Position numbers and translations under genes: made by a program. Shown here one piece after another: positions 47,762-52,782 of a stretch of DNA of 52,782 nt. Each line of letters opens with the position of its first letter. Positions within the stretch are counted from its first letter, which is position 1. The DNA is taken from contig NZ_JAINVF010000037.1 in assembly GCF_020400585.1 (NCBI RefSeq), positions 1 to 52,782 of the forward strand. The letters run 5' to 3'. The notes under the pieces are model-generated. The model did not search any database, was not told the origin of the DNA, and saw only the letters and a program-made list of their open reading frames with translations. This stretch comes from Streptomyces sp. NK08204 (lineage in GTDB: Bacteria; Actinomycetota; Actinomycetes; Streptomycetales; Streptomycetaceae).

Positions 47762-48265
47762 ATGCACCGGTACAAGTGCTTCAACGGCCCGATGCCGACC
47801 ACGGCCGCCCAACAGAAGGTGTCAACGGGCACCGCGATCAAGACCATGTTGCAGATTGCCACCCCCAGCACGAGGCAGATCCAGCTCATCAGCTGGGGGT
47901 TCATCCTCGACGGCGTCCCTGCGAGCGCGGGGCAGGTGGAACTGATCCAGACCGACGTAGCAGCCACCGTCACCGCGCACGTCGCCTCCGGTGTCCAGCC
48001 CTTGGACCCCAACGCACCGGCCTCCCTGATGACGCTGAGCACAACCGGAACCGGCTACACCGCGACCGCCGAGGGCACGATCACCGCGACGCGCACCTTT
48101 GACGCCAACCTCGTGCCCCCAACCGCGGGGGCGACGGACATCAACTACGTCTACCAGTGGATGCCGGACGAGCGGCCCATCATCGCCGCGTCCAAGTTTC
48201 TGCGGGTCCGGGCAACGTTCGGTGCCGCGGTGAACATGACGTGCTTCGTAACCTGGGACGAGTAG
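47762..48265 (+). CDS. minor tail protein, 167 residues
   Basis: ATG after CAGGGGAGA. Thr/Ala-rich beta protein (ISWGFILDGVPASAGQVELI, TGTGYTATAEGTITATRTFD, QWMPDERPIIAASKFLRVRA). Its position directly after the tape measure fits a tail-tip or distal-tail component. Actinophages of this type often have a small structural protein here. Confidence 0.68.
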   Translation: MHRYKCFNGPMPTTAAQQKVSTGTAIKTMLQIATPSTRQIQLISWGFILDGVPASAGQVELIQTDVAATVTAHVASGVQPLDPNAPASLMTLSTTGTGYTATAEGTITATRTFDANLVPPTAGATDINYVYQWMPDERPIIAASKFLRVRATFGAAVNMTCFVTWDE

Positions 48266-48268
48266 TCG

Positions 48269-51115
48269 ATGCCGGGAAGTGTTGCTGCGCAGGCGATGGC
48301 CTGGATGCGCCGCCTGGGCAGCGGTCCGGGCCCACTTGGTGCATCCGGAGAGGCGTCAAACGACCAGCCGGTTCAGGTCGAGATGTGGGTATCCGGCACC
48401 TGGGTGGACATCACCGGGTACACCCTGGTCCGGGACGACAGCGGCAACATCGCGATCAGCAGCGGCATCCGCGACGAGGGAAGCCAGACTGAGCCGTCGA
48501 CCGCGAGCCTGGAGCTGGGGAACGGCGACGGCCGGTTCTCCCCGCGCAACCCCAGCGGCCCGTACTACGGGATGATCGGCCGCAACACGCCGTTCCGCGT
48601 CAGCGTCCCGGACGGCATGGGCGGCAAGTCCTACCGGCTGTGGGGTGAGGCGTCGGAGTGGGCGCCGGGCTGGGACACTTCTGGCTCGGATGTGTGGACG
48701 GACGTGTCTGTGTCCGGCGTCCTGCGCCGCCTCGCGCAGGCGCCGGCGCCGGAACGCAGCGTCATCTACACCGCGATAACCGACCCGCAGCCGACTGGCC
48801 TGGTGGCGTACTGGCCGTGCGAGGACCCCACCGGGTCCGTGTCGCTGGCGTCTGCGCTGGCTACGGGCTCGGCAATGCACTGGAGCGGCATACCCACGCT
48901 TGCGTCCTACTCGGGGTTCGCCGCGTCGGATCCGCTGCCCGACCTGACTACCGCCACCATGTCCGGTGGTGTCCCGAAGTACGACGACCCAACCGCCAGT
49001 CAGGTTCGTTTCCTGGCCTGCATCCCTGCTGACGGCCTCTCGGACGGCAAGGTCTTGTGTGCGATCGACCAGGTCGACTACGGCGGCGCGAAGTTCTGGG
49101 AGCTGTACTACGACGCCACCAGCCGGAGCCTGGTACTGCGGCAGCACAACCTCGACGGCTCGCTGATGGGGGTCACGCTGCCTCACACGCTCGATGTCCG
49201 AGGGCGCCTGCTGTACGTATCGGTCGAATTGCAGGAGAACGGGACCGGCACCGACCGCGCGGTTCGCCTGGTGGATGTCAACACGCGCACGGTCTACAGC
49301 GTCACCGACACCACCGCATCCACCCAGCTGACCCGGGTGACCCGAGTGCAGTTCGGTCCGGCCAGTCGGTCCGTGGTGGGCCCGGTAGGCGCCGCGTATC
49401 TGCCGGGCGTGGCGGTCGGGCACGTGACGGTCGAGAACCAGATCACCGCGGTCGACGCGCTCGGCGTCCGGATCAACCCGATCGGCGAGACCGCGGGCAG
49501 GAGGGTGCAGCGGCTGTGCGCCGAGCAGGGCCTCGGTTTCGAGTGGATCGGCGATCTCGACGACACCGCGGCGATGGGCGCGCAGGCCAGGTCGAATCTG
49601 CTGTCGCTGGTGCAGGAGTGCGCGCTGGCTGACGGCGGGATGCTGTACGAGACCCGCAGCGGGCTCGGCCTCGGCTACCGGACCCGCAGCAGCCTGTACA
49701 ACCAGGACCCGGTGCTGACGCTGGACTACGCGGCGGGGCAACTGCGCGGCGACCAGGTCCCCGTGCCAGTCGAGGATGACCGCTACCTGCAAAACAAGGT
49801 CACCATCACCGTCAACGGCGTCTCACAGACCTACGAGGACACCAGCAGCACCCTCAGCACCCAGCCGCCCCCGGCCGGGGTGGGCGAGTACGGGCAGGAG
49901 TACACCCTCAACCTCGCCTCGACGGACACGGACACCCTGCTGGACCAGGCGGCGTGGCGGGTGCATCTGGGCACGGTGGATGAGGCCCGCTACCCGCAGA
50001 TCGGAGTGAACCTCGCGCACTCCAGCATTACGCCGGACATGCGGCGGGCGGTCATCGGGATGCGGATCGGCGACCGGATCCAGATCGTCAACCCGCCCGC
50101 GTGGCTGCCGCCCGACGTGATCGACCAGCTGGTGCTCGGCATGTCCGAGACGATCACCCGGTTCGAGCATCGAGTCACGTTCACGTGCGCGCCGGCGTCG
50201 CCGTACACGGTCGGGTACCTCGACAGTGCGGCGGCTCGGGTCGACACCGACGGCTCACAGCTGCTGTCGGCGATCGGTTCCTCGGACACGATCCTGTACG
50301 TGGCGCCGTCACCCGGCATGTCGACACTCTGGACCACCGATAGCGCGGAAACCCCGTGGGACATCCGCGTAGGCGGCGAGGTGATGCGGGTCACCGCCGT
50401 CACGCCGTCGGTGCGGGACACGTTCTCTCGGACCACCTCCAACGGGTGGGGCACCGCGGACACCGGGCAGCCGTGGAGCGTCACGGGGAGTGCAGCGGAC
50501 TTCGCAGTCGGCAGCGGCTATGGCTCCGTCACCCAGCCCAGCACCGGCATCGCACACCTGACCACCATCGCCGCATCGTCCGCAGACACCGACCTGTACG
50601 CGGACGTCGCTACCAGCGCCCTGGCCACAGGAGCCAGCCTGTTCGGCGGCCCCGTGATCCGGGCCGTCGACAACAACAACTGGTACATGGCCAGAGTCGA
50701 GTTCACCACCGCGAACACGATCGTCCTGTCGCTGCGGAAACGCGTCAGCGGCGTGGAGACCGAGCTGGCCGCCATCACCACTGCTCTCACGCATGTGGCG
50801 GGCGCTTTCTATCGCGTCCGCATCCAGGCTGTCGGAGCCGCCCTGAAGGCGCGGATCTGGACCGCGACGGATACGGAGCCCGGCAGCTGGCACGTGATGG
50901 CGACGGACTCGTCCCTGACCTCGTCCGCCACTGTGGGCACCCGCTCGTTCTCGGGTGCCGGCAACACCAACGTGAGCCCCCAACTGCGGTTCGCGAACTT
51001 CCAGCTGATCAGCCCGCAGACCTTCACCGTCGTCCGCAGTGTCAACGGCGTCGTCAAAGCCCAGCAGGCGGGCTCTGATGTCCGCCTCGCACACCCGACC
51101 ATCCTCGCCCTGTAA
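48269..51115 (+). CDS. large minor tail protein with two lectin-like domains
   Basis: 948 residues. The N-terminal ~150 residues (WVDITGYTLVRDDSGNIAIS then LELGNGDGRFSPRNPSGPYY) are the tail-tip fold of actinophage distal-tail/hub proteins. A concanavalin-like insertion follows at about 170-390 (GLVAYWPCEDPTGSVSLASA ... LYVSVELQENGTGTDRAVRL). The hub part resumes (400-700), then a second jelly-roll segment at about 715-905 (VRDTFSRTTSNGWGTADTGQ ... FGGPVIRAVDNNNWYMARVE). It likely binds a cell-surface glycan and anchors the tail fibre. A start at Met10 is possible. Confidence 0.83.
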   Translation: MPGSVAAQAMAWMRRLGSGPGPLGASGEASNDQPVQVEMWVSGTWVDITGYTLVRDDSGNIAISSGIRDEGSQTEPSTASLELGNGDGRFSPRNPSGPYYGMIGRNTPFRVSVPDGMGGKSYRLWGEASEWAPGWDTSGSDVWTDVSVSGVLRRLAQAPAPERSVIYTAITDPQPTGLVAYWPCEDPTGSVSLASALATGSAMHWSGIPTLASYSGFAASDPLPDLTTATMSGGVPKYDDPTASQVRFLACIPADGLSDGKVLCAIDQVDYGGAKFWELYYDATSRSLVLRQHNLDGSLMGVTLPHTLDVRGRLLYVSVELQENGTGTDRAVRLVDVNTRTVYSVTDTTASTQLTRVTRVQFGPASRSVVGPVGAAYLPGVAVGHVTVENQITAVDALGVRINPIGETAGRRVQRLCAEQGLGFEWIGDLDDTAAMGAQARSNLLSLVQECALADGGMLYETRSGLGLGYRTRSSLYNQDPVLTLDYAAGQLRGDQVPVPVEDDRYLQNKVTITVNGVSQTYEDTSSTLSTQPPPAGVGEYGQEYTLNLASTDTDTLLDQAAWRVHLGTVDEARYPQIGVNLAHSSITPDMRRAVIGMRIGDRIQIVNPPAWLPPDVIDQLVLGMSETITRFEHRVTFTCAPASPYTVGYLDSAAARVDTDGSQLLSAIGSSDTILYVAPSPGMSTLWTTDSAETPWDIRVGGEVMRVTAVTPSVRDTFSRTTSNGWGTADTGQPWSVTGSAADFAVGSGYGSVTQPSTGIAHLTTIAASSADTDLYADVATSALATGASLFGGPVIRAVDNNNWYMARVEFTTANTIVLSLRKRVSGVETELAAITTALTHVAGAFYRVRIQAVGAALKARIWTATDTEPGSWHVMATDSSLTSSATVGTRSFSGAGNTNVSPQLRFANFQLISPQTFTVVRSVNGVVKAQQAGSDVRLAHPTILAL

Positions 51116-51127
51116 GGAGACACCACC

Positions 51128-51688
51128 GTGGCTGAGGCATATCCCACGCCGCTCGCAGGGCAGCGCATCACCGCCAGCCTGCTCCGCGCCATGCAACCGC
51201 AGGTCGCCCGCAAGACGGCCGACACGTCGCTCGCGGCGACCACCACGCTCACCTCCGACCCGCACCTGACGTTCGACGTGACCGCGGGCGCCGTGTACGC
51301 CATGGACGGCATCATCAAGTACGACGGCCCGGCCGCCGCAGACCTGAACATGGGCTGGTCGGTGCCAGCGGGTGCGCTCGGCGAGTGGTACGGATGGGGC
51401 GTCGGGCACAGCCCGGTCATATCGACCAGCAACACGCCGGCATTGGTGACCGACACGCAGACGTCCCGCGGCTACACGGTCCGGACCGAGACCAACGACG
51501 TCGCGCAGCCCCGGTCTTTTGGCTGCCTGGGCGTGTCTCTTACCCCGCTCACGGTGCAGGTCTGGGGGATGCTCCGCGTCGGCGCGACGGGCGGCACGTA
51601 CGCCCTGCAGTGGGCGCAGAACACGTCGGACGCCAGCGCGGTGACGCTCTACACGGACTCGTGGCTGCGCCTGCAGCGAATCGCCTGA
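51128..51688 (+). CDS. minor tail / short fibre protein
   Basis: 186 residues from a GTG after AAGGAGA. N-terminal PTPLAGQRITASLLRAMQPQ is a common actinophage tail-attachment start. Then a beta-sandwich (TFDVTAGAVYAMDGIIKYDG ... VWGMLRVGATGGTYALQWAQ). Most likely a tip or fibre subunit that contacts the host. Confidence 0.76.
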   Translation: MAEAYPTPLAGQRITASLLRAMQPQVARKTADTSLAATTTLTSDPHLTFDVTAGAVYAMDGIIKYDGPAAADLNMGWSVPAGALGEWYGWGVGHSPVISTSNTPALVTDTQTSRGYTVRTETNDVAQPRSFGCLGVSLTPLTVQVWGMLRVGATGGTYALQWAQNTSDASAVTLYTDSWLRLQRIA

Positions 51689-51700
51689 CAAGGAGTAAAT

Positions 51701-51898
51701 GTGGCGTATTACCAGATCACCGCACGTAATGCATCGGTTCTGCCGGTGGTTTCGGTGTCGATCGGCAGCATCGACCAGGAACCGCACGTCGTCGACGACA
51801 TCGTCATCGTCAACGCGATCAGGAACTGCCTCGCCGGGGTGAGCGGGGTCGATTCCGTCGTCGCGCAGAAATACGAGCAGGTCATCACCGTCATCTGA
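51701..51898 (+). CDS. small tail-associated protein, 65 residues
   Basis: GTG after AAGGAG. Beta/alpha (YQITARNASVLPVVSVSIGS ... IVIVNAIRNCLAGVSGVDSV). Located between the fibre and peptidase genes. Could be a chaperone or a small tip protein. Unknown. Confidence 0.63.
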   Translation: MAYYQITARNASVLPVVSVSIGSIDQEPHVVDDIVIVNAIRNCLAGVSGVDSVVAQKYEQVITVI

Positions 51899-51913
51899 GC
51901 CCGAGGAGGGCCC

Positions 51914-52711
51914 ATGAACATAGAGCATCTCCCCGAGCGAGACGGCCCGTACCGTCTCGGACGTCACATCGAGCACGATCCGCGGTCGCTGCGGTACGCG
52001 CACGGTGTCCTGCCGGAGTCCGCGCTCAAGCCGGTCCAATGGCAGCGCCGCGTGCCCGTCTTTGACCAGGGCCAGTTGGGTTCGTGCACGGGCAACGCGG
52101 CGGCTGGCGTGCTGGCGACGGATTCCGCGGCCGGGCCGGGCGCCACTTCGGTGACGGTGAAGGGTGTGGCGCGGCCGGTCAACGAGGCGCTCGCCGTGGA
52201 TCTGTACAAGGTGGCGACCACGCTGGACGGGATCAGCGGCTCGTATCCGCCGGACGACACCGGAAGCTCGGGGCTCGGCGTGGCGAAGGCGCTGAAGGGG
52301 TGGGGGCTGGCGTCTGGGTACACGCACGCGTTCAGCCTGAGCGCGCTCAAGTCGGCACTGCAGGCAGGCCCGGCGATGCTGGGGATCGTCTGGCTGCAGT
52401 CCATGTTCAATCCGAAGTCGGACGGCAGCCTGCCCGTCGACAAGTCCTCGGCTGTGGCGGGGGGCCACGAGATCGTGTGCTCCGGCTGGGACGGCAGCAG
52501 GTTCCGCCTCGACAACAGCTGGGGTGCGTCGTGGGGTGACGGCGGGTCGTGCTGGGTCGCCGAGGCGGACATGCAGTGGCTGCTGTCTCAGCAGGGCGAC
52601 GTGACCGTACCGGCGCTCACCCGGGCGCCGCGGCCGACTCCCGCTCCGGCGGACCCCGACATGGCGATGGCGCTCGCCGCCCGTACCTGGCTGACCGCGA
52701 AGGGGCTGTAA
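51914..52711 (+). CDS. papain-like (C1A) cysteine peptidase
   Basis: 265 residues, ATG after GAGGAGGG. Papain motifs are complete: VFDQGQLGSCTGNAAAG (oxyanion Gln52, nucleophile Cys58), AGGHEIVCSGWD (His185) and LDNSWGASWGDGG (Asn201). No signal peptide or prodomain is seen. The C-terminal ~40 residues are a Pro/Ala linker and a short helix. It lies between tail and lysin genes, so it may be a virion-borne peptidase or part of the lysis cassette. The substrate (wall peptide or surface protein) is unknown. Confidence 0.83.
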   Translation: MNIEHLPERDGPYRLGRHIEHDPRSLRYAHGVLPESALKPVQWQRRVPVFDQGQLGSCTGNAAAGVLATDSAAGPGATSVTVKGVARPVNEALAVDLYKVATTLDGISGSYPPDDTGSSGLGVAKALKGWGLASGYTHAFSLSALKSALQAGPAMLGIVWLQSMFNPKSDGSLPVDKSSAVAGGHEIVCSGWDGSRFRLDNSWGASWGDGGSCWVAEADMQWLLSQQGDVTVPALTRAPRPTPAPADPDMAMALAARTWLTAKGL

Positions 52712-52782
52712 TGACCATCAAGGGAATCGACGTCTCCTCTTACCAGGCGGAGCTATTCGACACGACGGGCCTCGACTTCGTG
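52711..52782 (+). CDS. GH25-type endolysin, N-terminal fragment
   Basis: 24 codons before the window ends, ATG sharing a base with the previous stop. IKGIDVSSYQAELFD and LDFV are the start of a GH25 (Chalaropsis/Cpl-1-type) lysozyme: DVSSYQ is strand 1 with the conserved Asp, DFV is the next strand. It would cut peptidoglycan at lysis. Rest not visible. Confidence 0.75.
   Translation, partial: MTIKGIDVSSYQAELFDTTGLDFV

Larger units (their letters stand above)
3592..52782. mobile_element. integrated siphovirus prophage (left end and body; right end outside the window)
   Basis: From the serine integrase onward, the genes follow temperate siphovirus order: lysogeny switch, early recombination/replication, accessory genes, TerS-TerL-portal-protease-capsid-connectors-tail-lysis. 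The host gene dxr lies immediately to the left. attL should fall between 2843 and 3591, but it cannot be defined without attR or an empty site, since large serine integrases use short, unrelated attP/attB sites. The left coordinate given is the first prophage gene, not a mapped att site. No transposase or obvious inactivating mutation is seen, so the phage could be intact. Confidence 0.93.

Overview
The window is very GC-rich, uses G/C third codon positions throughout and has short-spaced, overlapping genes. The first 2.8 kb hold the actinobacterial order dxr - rseP (M50 protease) - ispG on the minus strand. Together these point to a Streptomyces (or close relative) chromosome. From about 3.6 kb to the end of the window the DNA is an integrated temperate siphovirus. 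Its left end, with a large serine integrase, lies just upstream of dxr. Its right end is not in the window, so the prophage is at least 49 kb.

Layout: (1) 1-2842, host isoprenoid genes and the site-2 protease. (2) 2843-3591, no intact gene: a GC-rich repeat cluster, a decayed host gene fragment, and presumably attL. (3) 3592-6677, lysogeny module: integrase, a membrane/coiled-coil protein, an XRE repressor, an operator region and a divergent cro-like gene. (4) 6674-15697, a long early operon with many 4-bp overlaps: small proteins, a RecB/Cas4-type nuclease, a phiC31 gp3-like protein (candidate recombination directionality factor), a DnaQ-type exonuclease, a RuvC-like resolvase, HTH proteins and a WhiB-like regulator. 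(5) 15756-23809, replication and nucleic-acid genes: endonuclease VII, a replication initiator with eight iterons inside its own reading frame (candidate origin), a helicase-loader-like protein, an SPPY-type DNA methyltransferase, a thermonuclease and several zinc-binding small proteins. (6) 23842-32315, accessory region with short transcription units bounded by hairpins, palindromic and direct-repeat operators, a DUF6221 protein, a four-gene membrane/winged-helix module resembling Streptomyces Spd (plasmid-spread) proteins, and a ribbon-helix-helix regulator. (7) 32416-52782, late genes in canonical order: TerS, TerL, portal (with MuF-like tail), ClpP-like prohead protease, HK97 capsid, connectors, two paralogous major tail proteins, tail chaperones with a -1 frameshift, 1277-residue tape measure, tail tip proteins, a papain-like cysteine peptidase and the start of a GH25 lysin.

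How it works together: the XRE repressor probably binds CTCCCT/AGGGAG palindromes between itself and the cro-like gene to hold the early operon off. On induction the gp3-like protein would turn the integrase toward excision. The initiator would act at its in-gene iterons, and the late operon from 32.4 kb would build a long-tailed HK97-type virion. Functional names rest on motifs read by eye. No database search was run.
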